The notes: a model not told the origin generated them from the letters alone. 64,000 bases of DNA from Nymphaea colorata (GCF_008831285.2 NC_045141.1:4915224-4979223), one strand, 5' to 3'; shown: positions 33,761-46,802, counted from the first letter of the stretch. Made by a program: numbers and translations.

Positions 33761-34524
33761 AAAATGGAAAGTTTTTTTTTTTTAATTTATATTTAAAAAA
33801 TGATAAAATAAATAAATGTCATTCATAAAATAAAATTATTGAAATGGTTCTTTTTTTTTGTTACAAATGCGTGGTTGACTCCATTTTGAGCGATTCCAAA
33901 CTTGCTCCAAATCTGATTTGGTTTAGTCAATTGTCGACTCGTGCGAGCGTGCGACTTGGGTTTAAAAACACATTTTGGCGAGAGAAATGAGCTTTTAAAT
34001 CAAAGGGAAGGCCTATGTAAGCGCGATGCTCAAATTTTGTCATTTCAAATGCGATTCGAATTTTGGATCTGAAATGCTCGATTTGGATCTGAACTTGGAT
34101 TTTGCATCCATTTTGGATCTTCAAAAATTTTGGAAAAATTTGAGGTGATTACAGGTATGATGTAGGAAGAAGCAGAAGAGAGGATACAAAAGAATGACGA
34201 ATGAAATCATAATCTAAGCCGACCCTGAAACAGAGCCTCAGGGGGTTGATCACATTCCCAGTCAACCTTACAGGGAATCGATTTACAAAAAAGCTTGATC
34301 ACATCCTTACGAAGACTATATGGTGAACTCCTCTTGTAACATCAACACTTTGTACTGCAAAAGAGATGTATCGACATGCAAGGTGAAAAATATTGAGAGC
34401 ATTACCTTGAGGTTTCTTTTAATAACAGGTCAGAGGCCTACTATCTGTCAGATCTATTTCTTGAGAGCAGTAGCATGAAAAAACACAAGTTAGTACTCCA
34501 TATCAAGGCCATGGTGCTGGCTCC

Positions 34525-34665
34525 GAGCAGTGGTAGAGACATAAATTTTTGTCTTTAAACTTCAACCTTTAAGGAGCACAATAAATTTAAATTTCAATCT
34601 TTAAGGGGCATCCATATGCAATTAAAACAAATTTGATGAGTCGGGGTACCCACACCAGATACAAC
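34525..34665 (-). mobile_element. Small dispersed element, 'cagtggcggag' type
   Basis: On the minus strand, an internal 'cttaaagattgaaatttaaa' and an end near 'cactgctcgg'; sister copies at 50445-50580 and 58025-58170. Confidence 0.5.
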
Positions 34666-35208
34666 ATTGCCACTGGATCAGAGCCCAATTGGAAATCTTC
34701 TCTTTAATTTGGTAGTTTATTATAGCTTTCCTGGATGAATGGTCCCAAAATGCACCTTTGAGACACTTTTATCCAGCATATGAGGGTGTAAGCAAATGCC
34801 AAAATGAACGTCTATGGCACACCAATACGGATCGGACCAAAGTTATTACGTACGCAAATACCTTGTCCTAGATGGGGTATTGAAGACACCCAATCCAACC
34901 TAAACAAACAATAGATGGAATGGATGAAGTTCAGAAAATAAAATATCTCCTCAAACAAACCCATGACCAAGTCTAAATTTTGTTTTTAGAACATCTGGTG
35001 TAAACAAACAATCCAAGAACCGACTGCCACAGGCCATAATGTTTTTATAAATGTTTACAAAAGCTAATTGATTTTTTTTTTCCTAAAATTTCAACGATTA
35101 AGCTTACATTTCTCTATACAGGTGCGAATCATTAACACTTGCTCATGCCGTGAGAACTTTCACTGAACAGGCACCTCACACCACTTTTGCATACACTTGA
35201 TACACTTG

Positions 35209-35568
35209 TAGGGTTATATATGAGCCAAGTAAAAAATGAGCTCGTTCAGCTTGGCTCAAGCTCGAGTTTAGCTGTACAAAGTCATCTTGAACTTGATACG
35301 ATAGACCAAGCCACAGCTCAAGCTCGACTCATTTAAGCTTGTTTACCAACTCATCATTTGACTGATTTCTTTCTTTGGTTTAATGTTTTAAAATCACAAA
35401 AAAATAAAAAAAACCTAGATAAATGGCTTAGTCAAGTTTAATAAAATCAAGTTTATGTAACTTGAACTCGACTTGTTTACAATTACGAGTTTTGAGTTAA
35501 GCTCAAGCTTAACAGATTAAATTCAAGTCGAGCTTGAGTTGGCTTGACTTATTTTAGAACTCTATCTA
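35209..35568. mobile_element. hAT-like non-autonomous element, GAGCTCGAGC type
   Basis: Left end TAGGGTTATATATGAGCC, right end inverted as TAGAGTTCTAAAATAAG. The flanks 'tacacttg' and 'tctacttg' look like a worn 8-bp target duplication, the hAT size. Confidence 0.6.
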
Positions 35569-35639
35569 CTTGACACACACAAATGGACTCGTCCCCTATT
35601 TATAATGGTGAACATGTCAGCTGGGGTGGGGAAGCTTTG

Positions 35640-36245
35640 ACCTGAGGATGTCAATATGTCTGATTTGTATTGGATATCCAAGCGAACTGCTGCAAAAAAC
35701 TTGGATGAAGAAAAAAAATTTACTAATCAATTAAAAAAATGAGATAGGATTTGAAATTAAGAAATGACATCCAAGTATATTCAGATTCAAGTATGCATAA
35801 ATACCCAATCCGATACAGATTCAGTTATACAAAAATGTCCAATTGAGATGAGTAAAAAATGGATTTAGATCAGATTCAAATTATGAAATCTGATTTTGGA
35901 TCAGGAAAAAAATTAAATTTGGATCAGGTTCAGAAACACATAAATATCCAATCAGACCCAGATCAGACTTAGTTTTAAATGATATTCTATAATCAATGCT
36001 CTTATATTTTGTAAATCAGTCAGATTCAGTTCAAATATTTGGATTTAGATTCAAATATAAAAATAGGATTCAGATCGGATTCTGATTGTGACATCTGATT
36101 TCAGATTTAGATTAGGATGAGTAAAAAATGGATTTAGATCGATTCAAATTATGAAATCTGATTTTGGATGACGAAAAAAATTAAATTCGGATCAGATTCA
36201 GTTTAAGGAATCTAATTTCGGATTCAAATTTGGATATCACTTTTT
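35640..36245. mobile_element. hAT-like non-autonomous element, GGATTCGGAT type
   Basis: Starts 'gaggatgtcaatatgtctga' and is filled with degenerate 'gattcagattcaaat' units. Confidence 0.5.
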
Positions 36246-36464
36246 TTCATTTGTTTCGGGGCTCGAAACCGACAGACGGTTAATAATATATTTTATTATT
36301 CATTTATTTTTTTCATTTATTTTTTGTATTTAGGTCCATCGATTTTCAAGAAAAACAAGGTCAGTCGTTCTCTTGAGTCCTCCCAACTCCTCCAAGAGTA
36401 TCAGTGATGACTGTTCACGATGTTCTTAATGAGCAGGTTGCCGAATAACTTCAAACATCCTAGT

Positions 36465-36760
36465 TGTTCAATCGACCAATCAAAGTTCAATATACTATTT
36501 GTTTTCAACAAGTATTTAAAAAAATAGAATTTCTCAAAAATATATGTGAAAATAATTTAAAACGTCCTTAAACAACTTAAATAAAAGTCAAATATGATAA
36601 AAGATGAGCATAAATAACTTATTGAGAAAATTAATAAGTTAACAGTTAAAACATCTTAACCAACTATTTGAAAATTAAGTAATTAATATTTTCTTATAAA
36701 AAGAAAATATAAAAGTTCAAAATATAAAGCAATTTATATTCAAATTTAGTAAAAAAAACT
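36465..36760. repeat. AT-rich repeat shared with 46510-46745
   Basis: About 240 bp collinear in direct orientation, e.g. 'accaatcaaagttcaatata' at 36474 and 46528, and 'cgtccttaaacaactt'. 36760-37300 is further AT-rich sequence with nothing recognisable. Confidence 0.8.
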
Positions 36761-37319
36761 CGACTTGTTGAAATGCATATATATATATAATATAATATAA
36801 ATAATTTATTTTTTCATACATATTTGAAATGGGCCCAAGCACACTTAATTTGAACAGTATTTTGATTATAAAAAATTAAAATTTGAAAACTATTAAAAAA
36901 CCAAGCATATCTTAAAAAATTTAAAAATAGACATAAACTCATTTAAATAATTAAGTTGAGTTCGAGTTCACTAAACTTGAACTGTTAATGCTTGATTAGG
37001 CTTCAAAATGGGTAACAACTTTTACATACTCGTTTCTTAATTAATATAACCGGTTTCAAAACCCTTTGTCTCAGGTGGGAAAATTTAACTTTCACCCATT
37101 CAGTTTTCTTTGTTTCTAAAATTTTTTTGCCCCCAAATGCAACCCTAAGGCCAAGTTTGAGGGCCATGAAAAATTCATGGAGGGTTTTCATCTTTTTTTT
37201 TACCGTTTCATTTTTCTTGAAACTCTAGTTGTTATTATAATTATAACTGATTAAACGTTGAAAACCGATACACCGATACACCACGTTATTGAAACCGGTT
37301 CACCGGTTTAGGGTAAAAA

Positions 37320-37556
37320 ATTAGTGATCGCTGTTCGGTGTTCCTCCTCTATAGAGTTTTGTTTCTTTCGTTTTTGTCTCTGTCTCTCTTCTGTCAACCA
37401 TCCTCACCAGTCACCAGCTCACCGCCGTTGCGCCGCACACCAGCACGACAGCTCCACCGTCCGGCTGGTCCACAGTTCCACCGTCCCGCATCCGGTATCT
37501 AGCAACAGCCCACCGACATCCCGTGACCCAGTCATCGATCTCCAACTCACTAAGGT
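37320..37556 (+). other. Possible 5' exon of an unidentified gene
   Basis: A C-rich, exon-like segment stands out from AT-rich flanks and ends at CTAAG followed by GTAATG, a good 5' splice site. The open frame over it (37324-37599) is rich in Ser, His and Pro with no domain, so it may be an untranslated first exon. It could belong to the PPR remnant downstream or to another lost gene. Confidence 0.3.
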
Positions 37557-37949
37557 AATGTTGCTCTCCCCTGAAGCTTTTTCTTGCCTCTGGTTTTGAT
37601 GTGTTTGTTTGTAGCATTCTTTCTTCTAGTCGAGATGTTTGTTTGACATCGGAAGATGATGCACTTTGGTTTCATTTGATTACAAATGAACGCCGGATGA
37701 AGTGCCGTGGCTTCTCCCCATGTTGAGTTGCCGTATGAGGGAACGGCATCTACACTCAGCGCAAGTGGGCTTCTCATGGTTCGTCTGGTCCCCATCCTAT
37801 CGGACTCATTTTCCTCGAATTCCTTTCCTCTTCCCTTTTGTCATTTTAATTACAGACTCATGTTGTCCCAAGTGTGGGATTTAGCGAATGGTCCCCATCC
37901 CACTTGAATGTATTTTACTGTTTTCTCTTTCCCTAAAGAACGAAAGGGG

Positions 37950-38815
37950 CTGGAGAGCCTTGAGTGAAGACAACCAGTTTCTGAGGGCCGTAGAACAAAA
38001 GAATGCCAACGTCACGAGCACAATGAAATATGTCCCATTGTATGCATGGAGTGGACCATTTGATCAAGCATTGGTTTTGTATAGGAGAATGATTTACAAT
38101 GGAGTTAGTCCAAATAAATTCACGTTTCCTTTTGTTCTGAAGGCATATTCTGACTTATCGGCTTTAGAAGATGGGAGGAAGATTCATGATGATGCTGTGA
38201 GAGTGGACTAGAGTCTGACGTATTTGTTGCAACTGGACTGATTGATATGTATAGCAAATGTGGTTGCTTGGACAGTGCATACCAAGTGTTTGAGAAGATG
38301 TCGCAGAGGGATCTGGTTGCTTGGAACTCCATGGCTGCAGGTTGTGCTCTTCATGGGCTATATGATGATGTGATCTGTTTGGTTCTGGAAATGCAACAGG
38401 CAGGCCTTACGCCAAACTCTTCAACTTTGGTTTCAGTTTTGCCTGTTTTTGGTGAAGCTTCAGCTCTTCAACAGGGCAAGAGCATACACTCTTAATGCGT
38501 AAGAAGGTGCTTTCGTTTGGCAAATGTTCTGGTTAACACTGCTCTTCCATATGTATGCAAAGTGTGAGTGCTTGAATTATTCTTGGAAGGAAGCACTTGA
38601 ACTTTTTTATCAGATGGTCGTGGAAGGTAACATGCCAACAGGTTCAAGGTTACTCTGTCAAGGTGGGTTTTGAATTACTCTGTCAAGGTGGGTTTTGAAT
38701 CAGATATAACCACAGCAAATTCAGTTCTATCAATGTACTCCAAGTGTGCAGTTGTAGATGATGACATAAAATTCTTCCACATAATGCCAAATAAAGATAT
38801 AACCACTAGTGATTT
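37950..38815 (+). pseudogene. PPR protein gene (PLS type), broken
   Basis: Successive pentatricopeptide repeat pieces are readable. 37980-38195 gives WSGPFDQALVLYRRMIYNG and SPNKFTFPFVLKAYSDLSAL. 38247-38495 gives MYSKCGCLDSAYQVFEKMSQ, DLVAWNSMAAGCALHGL and TPNSSTLVSVLPVFGEASAL. 38590-38815 gives KEALELFYQMVVEGNMPT and NSVLSMYSKCAVVDD. Frame breaks lie near 38203 (one base short) and near 38550; there is a stop at 38493-38495 and a 25-bp tandem duplication at about 38649-38700. The P-L-S repeat spacing is that of plant organelle RNA-editing factors. No E or DYW domain follows. It is a dead, truncated copy. Confidence 0.85.
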
Positions 38816-39004
38816 TTTTTTTTAAAGTACTGGTCTATCGTTGCCTTGGTTACTTCAGATTTAGCATATCTTTATATGCAGTAATTGCAACTCCTATATG
38901 GCAAAATTGACACCAGAAGATTGTGGATGTGAAAACCATATATATGCATTTGATCGTCATTTATCTTGTTTAAGATGACTGTCCTAATAATCTGCCTTAT
39001 TTTT
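38816..39004. other. Short intergenic spacer
   Basis: Nothing recognisable. Confidence 0.4.
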
Positions 39005-39392
39005 AGGTGATCGCATAGCTGATTCGGATCGGATTCGGATATTAAAATTCGCATTCGGATATTTAAATTCGGATTCGGATCGGATTCAAGTATAACTAGA
39101 ATTCGGATTCCGATCGGATTTGGATATAACTTAAAAATGATATTCGGATCGGATTCAGGTATCACTTAAAAATCGGATTCGGATAGGATTCAGATATTAA
39201 AATTCGGATTCGGATCGGATTCAAGTATAATTAAAAATCGGATTCGGATGTAGATTTTAAATTCGGATTCGGATATGGTTAAAAAACTTTTCATCCGAAT
39301 TGGAATCCTAATCCGAATCCGAATATATGAATATCCGAAAAATTGGACATGGTAAAAAGTATATCTGATCCGAATCCGATCCTTTGACATCC
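39005..39392. mobile_element. hAT-like element, GGATTCGGAT type, near-complete
   Basis: The best-preserved member: dense 'attcggatcggattcggata' units on the left half, their complements on the right, ending 'ctttgacatcccta', the inverted form of the TAGGGATGTCAA terminus seen at 44955. Confidence 0.65.
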
Positions 39393-39394
39393 CT

Positions 39395-39720
39395 ACTGCT
39401 TGGTCAGCTTGAACTCGATTCGATTGAACTCGATTCGGTAGTTCAAGCCATAGCTCAAGCTTGACTCATTTAAGTTTGTTTACCAACTCCCTATTTGACC
39501 TGATTTCTTTATTTGGTTTTAAGTTTGAAAATTACAAAATAACACCTAGATAAATGGCTATATCAAGTTTAATCAAATCAATTTTATATAACTCAAAGCT
39601 GACATGTTTATAACCGCGCGTTTTGAGTTAAGCTCGAGATTAACAGAGCAAATTTGAGTTGTGCTTGAGTTGGCTCGACACATTCTACAGCTTTATCCAT
39701 TTGACATACACAAATGGACT
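39395..39720. mobile_element. hAT-like element, GAGCTCGAGC type
   Basis: Abuts the previous element. Contains 'gctcaagcttgactcattta' and 'gttaagctcgagattaac'; ends 'ctacagctttat'. Confidence 0.5.
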
Positions 39721-39774
39721 TGTACCCTATTTACAATGGTGAAAATGTCAGTTGGGCTGGGGAAGTTTCGATCT

Positions 39775-40250
39775 AAGGATGTCAATATGTCTGATTTGAA
39801 TTGGATATCCAATCGAACTGCTCCAAAACCTTTGGATGAAGAAAAGAAATTTACTAATCAACAAAAAAATCAGATAGGATTTGAAATTAAGAAATGGCAC
39901 CTGATTAGATTCGGATTCAAATATGTATGAATAACTAATCGGTTTCAGATTCAGATTTGGATTCAGTTAGACAAAAATATCCAATCGAATTCAGATTGAG
40001 ATTGATATATAAAAATATCCGATCAGATCCAGATCATACTTAATTTTTAATACAAATTATATATTCAATGTTGTTACACTTTGTAAATCAGCCAGATTTA
40101 GTTCAAAATTTGGATTCAGATTCAAATTCAGATATGAATATAAAAATAGGATTCAGGTCTGATTCGGATTGTGACATCTGATTTCAGATTCAGATTGGGA
40201 TGAGAAAAAAAAATTGGATTTGGATCAAATTCAAATTGTGTGTATGTATG
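39775..40250. mobile_element. hAT-like element, GGATTCGGAT type
   Basis: Starts 'aggatgtcaatatgtctgat'; units strongly diverged ('gattcagattcaaattcaga'). Confidence 0.5.
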
Positions 40251-40274
40251 TGTGTGTGTGTGTGTGTGTGTGTA
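40241..40274. repeat. (TG)n microsatellite
   Basis: TGTG run with two TATG interruptions at its left. Confidence 0.9.
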
Positions 40275-40699
40275 GGGCAGATTTTGTGTTTTAAAAATAG
40301 CAGATTATGAATTTTCGAGGAAGTCCTGGCGAAGGCTGTTAACAGTACAAATGCCAGATCTTTTTTATAAATGTTGTTTCACATCTTTTTTGGCTTAGTA
40401 ATCAACTGATCAACATTGGTCAAAGCATGTAAATTTAAACAGTCGAGGAAAGGAACGAAAAATTGACAGAAGTCATTAAGATTGTCTTTAAGATAAGCAG
40501 AATTTGGCAGGTCAATTTTGAAGATATGCAGTTCATCAGCTGATTTATTCATGCCATCCCTGATTGTTAGATGTCATATGCAAAGTCTGGACGATGCGAA
40601 ATGTACATGACCTTGAAATCTGACTATTGAAAGCTCCAATCTGATCACATTTTATTTCACTACGGAAAAAAGATTTCACTGCTGCAAGTAATATAGGGA

Positions 40700-42390
40700 C
40701 TTTCGAAAGTGATAAAAAGAGCTAAGACACTAAATCTAAAACTCTGAATTGAAAAGGCACCAAAAGTTTCAAGGAATCCCATCAATTTGGAAATTCAGTC
40801 AGGCCTGAATGTGATAAACAACATTTAGGAAGCACTTTGATAAAAGTGAAATCCATTTAATTGACTAAAACATCAAGAGAATATGTTATGAAACATTGCC
40901 AAAAGAAAACTCATTAAGTTCATGTTCTTTTGTTGCTATGATTTTCGATTGTTGATTTTTGGCTTTTGCCTTTATATTACTGGGTAAATCATTAAGCAAT
41001 GTTAATGCTATGAGATATTGCACCCCTGACTATTAAAATTCGACATCATCTAACAATATATTATTTATCAAGCCAAAATTGGTAGTAGTACTTTACACAG
41101 ATCCACTAGTTAAAATACACACCAGGGACGGATGCACGGCGCTGGCAGGGCACTGGCCCCCCACCCTAAAAATTTTAAAAAATTCAAACATTGATATGTA
41201 AATTTCATAAATTTTAGTTTAACCTATATAAAAAAATAGAAATTTTGGTCTCTATTGAAATTTTGAAACTATAGTTCGGTTCTGTCACACACATTCTAAC
41301 TTATAGAGCACTGATATGCTTGTGCAAGTATTGTTGATCTTACGTAGAAATTTCTTAAATTAAACTCTCTTTTTGTGCAGTTTAACTGCTAAGTTTAACT
41401 GCTAACCTGTACCTGTGTGTTTTGGTTTGCTTCCTTTTGTGTGCTTTTGAAGGGTGAGCCAATTCTTGGCAAACATCACCATGTATATCAGCATTAATTG
41501 CAGCTCTGCTGATATTTCTCTATTGCACAGATTGATTTTGCTTAAGAAATGTAGGGGCCTGAAATAAATTCTGCTTTTGACTAACAAGGTAACACAATCA
41601 AATGACAGAGAGCATTTCTTCCACTTTTCTTCTGAGAAATTTGGTGGTGATTCTGCTGTTTACTGCTGAACGTTTGTTTCTTGCTCCTGATCAAGCAGGA
41701 ACAGGATGCATTACCTGCCTCAAATTAATTTCGAGGTTCTTTCATGAATTCAAAAGTTCCAGGATAACCGAGAAACCATTTCTAAACTAGGTACTATGCA
41801 TAACCAACAACTTAGTTGAACTGTTAAACTTCTATAGAATAGATGCTGGATCCATGCAAATGCCAACAAAATTCCGTTTTTATCTTAGTTTTTGAATTTT
41901 GGAGATATGTAAACGGTAGTCATGGCTATAACCAGCTGCTTAAGATATATATATATATACATCATTTTTCCATTTTATTCAGCAGACTTATTTTTTGTGT
42001 TTTATCACTGTTTTTTCAAAAATAAAAAGATGCATTTTTTATGATTATATTTAATTGGTTGTCATTTCTCACAACCTATATGTAAGTGGTGGTTCTCTTC
42101 AGTCATGAAAATGTTTGCAACTACTACGCAGAATAGTTGAATAGTCATCAATGAAACTGCCAACCTACACTATGAAAGGAGGCCTTACAATATAATAATA
42201 ATACTACTATTATTATTATAATTGTTAAATAATATAATAATAACAATAATTGTGGATACAGGTGAGCATTGGCCGCCAATGCTGACAATGCATGATAAAT
42301 TCCTTCCTTTTATGAATTGATTCCGCCAAAAATAACAATATAAATGTCAGCTACGTGATATAAATCTTGAACGATATCTGCTTTTTCAGA
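40700..42390. other. Intergenic, no gene supported
   Basis: 41095-41290 looks like a small dispersed element ('gggacggatgcacggcgctg' start, A/T-rich body). (ATT)n-like sequence lies at 42195-42250. Short frames such as 41602-41790 plus have no recognisable content. Confidence 0.4.
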
Positions 42391-42394
42391 TATT

Positions 42395-42735
42395 CATATA
42401 TTCGGATTTGAATTTGAATAAAGCAAAGTCATATCCAAATCCGAATACGAAATCCGATTTTACAATCCAAATCCAATTTTTATATTTATATCTGAATCCA
42501 AATTTTGAACCGGATTTTGCGATTTTTCAAGCATTAGATACAGGATATTTGTCTAAAAATGAATTCGATACGAATCCGTATACGAATCTGATCCGATATT
42601 TATGTATATCTGAATCCAAATCCGATCGGATGCCATTTATTAAATCCGAATCCAATCCGATTTCTTGATAGGATATTAAATTTTTATCCATATTCGATTT
42701 TTTCGAATCGGATCGGTCGGATATCACGATGCTAA
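42395..42735. mobile_element. hAT-like element, GGATTCGGAT type
   Basis: Units seen mostly as the complement ('atccgaatccaatccg'); right end 'cggatcggtcggatatcacga' followed by unrelated sequence. Confidence 0.5.
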
Positions 42736-42739
42736 CCTT

Positions 42740-44950
42740 TTATTAATTGAATTGGATGCATCGACGACTCATTTGTAATTGTGGCCCTTGTGGCCCTCCA
42801 TTATCACGATGCTAACCTTTTCAAACTGGTGCGAAGAAGAAAAATGCCAACTGCACTCGTGCTTTGCCACTCGGAAGGCTGGTTCATTTACCGAAAGCAC
42901 TCGATCTTATTGGTTATGAACAAATACTGTCCTGAATACTGAATGCATTCGTTGTCCTCCCAGGGCTTCCAAAGGGAGGAAATAAATATCCGATAATTTT
43001 ATATTTGAGAGTAATTGGTAGGTGCAAGACAGGTCCCCATCTCATCACAGTTCCACATGGTCTCCATAGGCACATGTTAAATGGATATCAAAATCTGCAT
43101 TCATCATAAGATCCAATTTACTTTTTAAATGAATTTGAATGACATCGTTAAATAACTAAGCAATCGATGGCTGTCTAAACCTCGCCAAAGGGTTGGGTTT
43201 GGAACCACTACATTGAATAAGGTTCAAAGTCCAACAATTAAGCAATCCGGTTTGGTACGTTGAGACCGGTTTTTATAATAACGATTTTATTTGGAAACCA
43301 ACTAAAATAATATTCTTTGGGTGATGTGAAGGTAATCCCAGCACTTCAATTTTTTTATAAATGCATGTAAATTTTAAAAAATTTTACTTCTTGTACATAA
43401 AAATTTTGAAAAAAGATATTTCAGCCCTGGTCAAAATTTATAAACTTTAATTCAAACTTTCTCATGAAAAATTATTTGCTCCACCCCTAACCTTGACCAA
43501 CAATCGCAGAAACAAAAAATCCTACCCTAATCTTTGTTGTTATAAACTATCCATGGCGCTCAAATTAAAAAAGAGGATGACTCCATCCTTACTAGAAGGT
43601 TTCTACGGTGGAACTTTGTCCATGGTAGTGTTTGGAAGCATTTGGAATTTTGTTCCCATCTGCTCTTCTTCTATCAAGCAGAAAAGGCCCTTCATGCTTT
43701 TTTGCCACTTCAAGTCAATACCATTGACTCGAGAATTTCTTGTTTTTCTCCTTTGGTTAGGTGGGAAAGGATTTCCACACCTAAATATGCAATACTATAT
43801 AGAACTAGCCTAATTGGTAGGTTCTTCTTCAACTTGGGAATCTAGTACATCGAAGTGCTTCATGTTGATAGGATCAACTTGCTTTCTAAGTTCTCCTGTT
43901 GAAGCTTTTACTAATTGTCTAAATAAGTGAAAAATTTTCAATATATATTATGAAGCAAGTGTGTGTTAGTTGGTCAACTTATCAAATAGGTGTATATTAC
44001 TTTATTATCTTTGTTGCAATTGCATATTATACAGAACATAGACTTGGTCATTCAACTGGTTATGTTTCTCTCAGCCGCATATATCATTCTCAGTTTTTTA
44101 AAAGCAAAGTTTTTCTTGGGTGTTTTTTTGCAAATGTATTTTCCTCAGGAAAAATCTTTGCAGTTTATTTGTCTCCTTGTCCTCTCTTGTTATTCTCTTT
44201 TTCTCATTCTTCTCCTCTTTTAAAAAGTCAGTTCATCTTGCTCCTCTTTCTGCTTCTTCTCCTCCCCCTTATTGTTCTTCCATTCGCCATTTTTTTAAAT
44301 GTTTGTGTTCTTACTTTTTTTTTTTAAAAAAAAGTTGCTTTTTTTTTATCTTCTTCTTTCTTTTTCTCCTTCTTCCTCTTCTTCTATCGTCTTTTTTAAT
44401 TAGTTATTGTTTGATCATTTTCACTCGTTTCATCCACTCGTTTCAAAACTCATTGAAATCTGACCATGATGGCTTCCTGTGTTGAGTGTCCATTGATTCA
44501 ATAATCGGACAGGAAATTAATGGTTGATGAATGAGATCGAAGGTGGTTGACTCAACGTGCTGTTTCGTTATGCATTTCTTACTAGTTATAAAAGCACTTT
44601 TTTCTTTATTCTTAATCAAATTTTCTATTCTTCAGTTCATTTTTCTGAAAGAAAAATAGAATTTATAATTTTTTTCTTTTTGCTGATTTGCATGTAGATC
44701 GTTTAGATTATTGGATTGGCGGTTTACCAAACTGGCAGCATTGTGAACTCGATTCAAAAACCGGCTTTACTAATTAAGATGGACTTGGTACTCCTTTGCT
44801 CAAAAGGTCGATGATAGTGGTCAGCCACTCCGAACTGAAGACCAATATACAGATGTTCCTTTCTAATGTGGACATGTTCAGACCTAAGGCATATCTCGGA
44901 TCCAAATATATGATGAGGATATTTACTTGGATTTCTTTTATTGGGGATGA
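42740..44950. other. Intergenic, no gene supported
   Basis: 43330-43490 resembles the small element at 41095. The plus frame 43554-43813 (MALKLKKRMTPSLLEG...) has no recognised domain. 44160-44400 is a polypyrimidine tract that creates Phe/Leu/Ser-rich frames. Confidence 0.4.
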
Positions 44951-44954
44951 AATG

Positions 44955-45375
44955 GCTAGGGATGTCAACGGATCAGATTTGGATCGGATATCCGATCCAA
45001 ATTGCTTCTAAAAAATCGGATATGGTAAATAATTTGACATGCGATTGAGAAATCGCATCGGATTCAGATTTAAGAAATAACATCCGATCGGATACGGATT
45101 TGGATTAAGTTTTAGCTAAATATCCGATCGGATACTAACTATCTTAACAAGTATATCTGAGTCCGAACTATAACCAGATATCCGAATCCGAACCACGAGA
45201 GCTGATATTCGAATCGTGTAGCTTAATATCTGAATCCAAACTGCGTTAGCTGATATTTGAATCCTGTAGCCTAATATCTGAATACGAATGATGAGACCTG
45301 ATATCCAAATCTAGGAGCCTAATATTTGAATCCGAACCGCGAGAGCTGATATCCGAACTAATATCCGAATGCTGA
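44955..45375. mobile_element. hAT-like element, GGATTCGGAT type, left end intact
   Basis: Left end TAGGGATGTCAACGGATC is the clearest terminus of the family; internal units 'tatccgaatccgaacc' and 'gagagctgatatccgaa'. Confidence 0.6.
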
Positions 45376-45379
45376 GTTG

Positions 45380-46800
45380 GTGGTAACACACTAACTTAAC
45401 ATCATGACACAAAAGGAACATAAATATTACATATAGTATAATCTAACTAAGAACTGACTTCCATGGAGTTGCATATAATAATATTCTTACAGAAATCATA
45501 TACATCATTTAACTTAAAATATTTTGAACTATATCATATAAAACTAATTAATTAGTTAAATAATACTATGTTCAATTAGTTTTTTTTGTAATCAAGCAAA
45601 CACATCAACTAAGCGTGATATCTTAAATAATATATTTATTTAAGTGAAATAGTAAAGAAAACTTCAACAAAGAAATTCAACAAAATGGGAATTGTTGAAA
45701 ATATGAAACATACACTTTTATAGCTGCAAACTTTTTGATGGACCGTTATCTCAAATTGGTTACAAGAATAGTTATATTATATATTTAAAACATAGCAGCT
45801 TTAAAAAAAATATTGGCATATACATCACATATGGAAAAAAAGTTGATAGCAAAAAATATACTTTTTTAAAAAGCTAACTTAAAAAAAAATGTTTTATAAT
45901 AAATAGAAATCTTAAACGTATTATGATATTCATTTTAAGTTGAAAGCATCTTCATTGTGCATAATCTCAATATGAAAAAACTGCTACGCTTATAAAAAAG
46001 TTTATTTATCAAATTATCAATTTACTTATTTAATCAATCAAGTAAATTACTTTGTATAATCATACAATTAATTCAAAAATCTTAGAAGTTTGATATATAA
46101 CACATAATTCACAAACTTGAAAACAAAAGCCTCTAACTAGTAGGCAAACAACAAATCGTAAGATTTTATAAACTATCTTATATATCATTGGAGTAATTAT
46201 ACAATTTTATGTAAAAAAAAACAACTATTGTAATGAAGATAATAGGACTAATAAATTACTTGATATATCATTGAATACTCTTTTTACGGATGTAACACAA
46301 ACTATTTCAATTAACTCAATGAAATGAAAAAACATTAAATAATATGTTTTTCTAATGATAAACAATATGGGTCAGCTGATTTAATAATTCTTAATAAGAG
46401 ATCATCATGAAATAATAGTTTACTCAATTAAAATATGTTTTTATTTAAAAATAGACCGATCAATGTTCAATATGCATAGTTAATGTAAAAAAAGTACGAA
46501 AGTCAAACATATTAGTTGTTAATAGACCAATCAAAGTTCAATATACTATTTGTTTTTTACAAGTATTTAAAAAAAGATAATTTCATCAAAAAATATATGT
46601 GAAAATAAATTTAAACGTCCTTAAACAACTTGAAGACATAGAAGTCAAATATGATAAATTATGAGCATGAAGAACTTATGGAGAAAATTGATAACGTAAC
46701 AGTTAAAACATCTTAATTAACCATGTGAAAATTAAGTAATAAATATTTTTTTTTTGCATTTTTGTTTTTTCTAACATTTGTCGGTGGGGTTGTCAAGTGG
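45380..46800. other. AT-rich intergenic stretch
   Basis: Very AT-rich; no frame of interest. 46510-46745 is the partner of 36465-36700. Confidence 0.5.
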
Positions 46801-46802
46801 GC

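Larger units (their letters stand above)
30826..34153 (-). mobile_element. Long gypsy-like LTR, left end in the gap
   Basis: The right edge on the minus strand reads TGTAATCACCTCAAATTTTT, matching in style the start of the LTR ending at 12373. TATA box CTATAAATAC at 33262-33270, with a purine/pyrimidine-rich leader below it. At 34154 the host sequence resumes within a block that is continuous at 50700-50725 ('catacctattg' on the other strand), which proves an insertion there. No coding region. The far end and any internal part are missing. Confidence 0.6.
34154..36470. repeat. Inverted copy of the 48.84-50.73 kb block
   Basis: Reverse-complement matches run from 34154 (with 50725) to about 36470 (with about 48840). 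Included are 'agcctcagggggttgat' (34230, with 50640), the insert at 34525-34665, both hAT-like elements and the block 'tttaggtccatcgattttca' (36329, with about 48917). No gene within. Confidence 0.8.
39420..40690. repeat. Inverted copy of the 51.00-52.86 kb block
   Basis: Reverse-complement collinear: 40675 matches about 51000, 40300 about 51310, 40250-39780 about 52140-52620, 39720-39420 about 52690-52860. The right-hand arm has an extra ~820 bp (51320-52140). Confidence 0.75.

Noticed and set aside
44120-44485. Phe/Leu/Ser-rich frames that look like membrane proteins
   Set aside because: They arise from a polypyrimidine tract; hydrophobicity is a composition effect.
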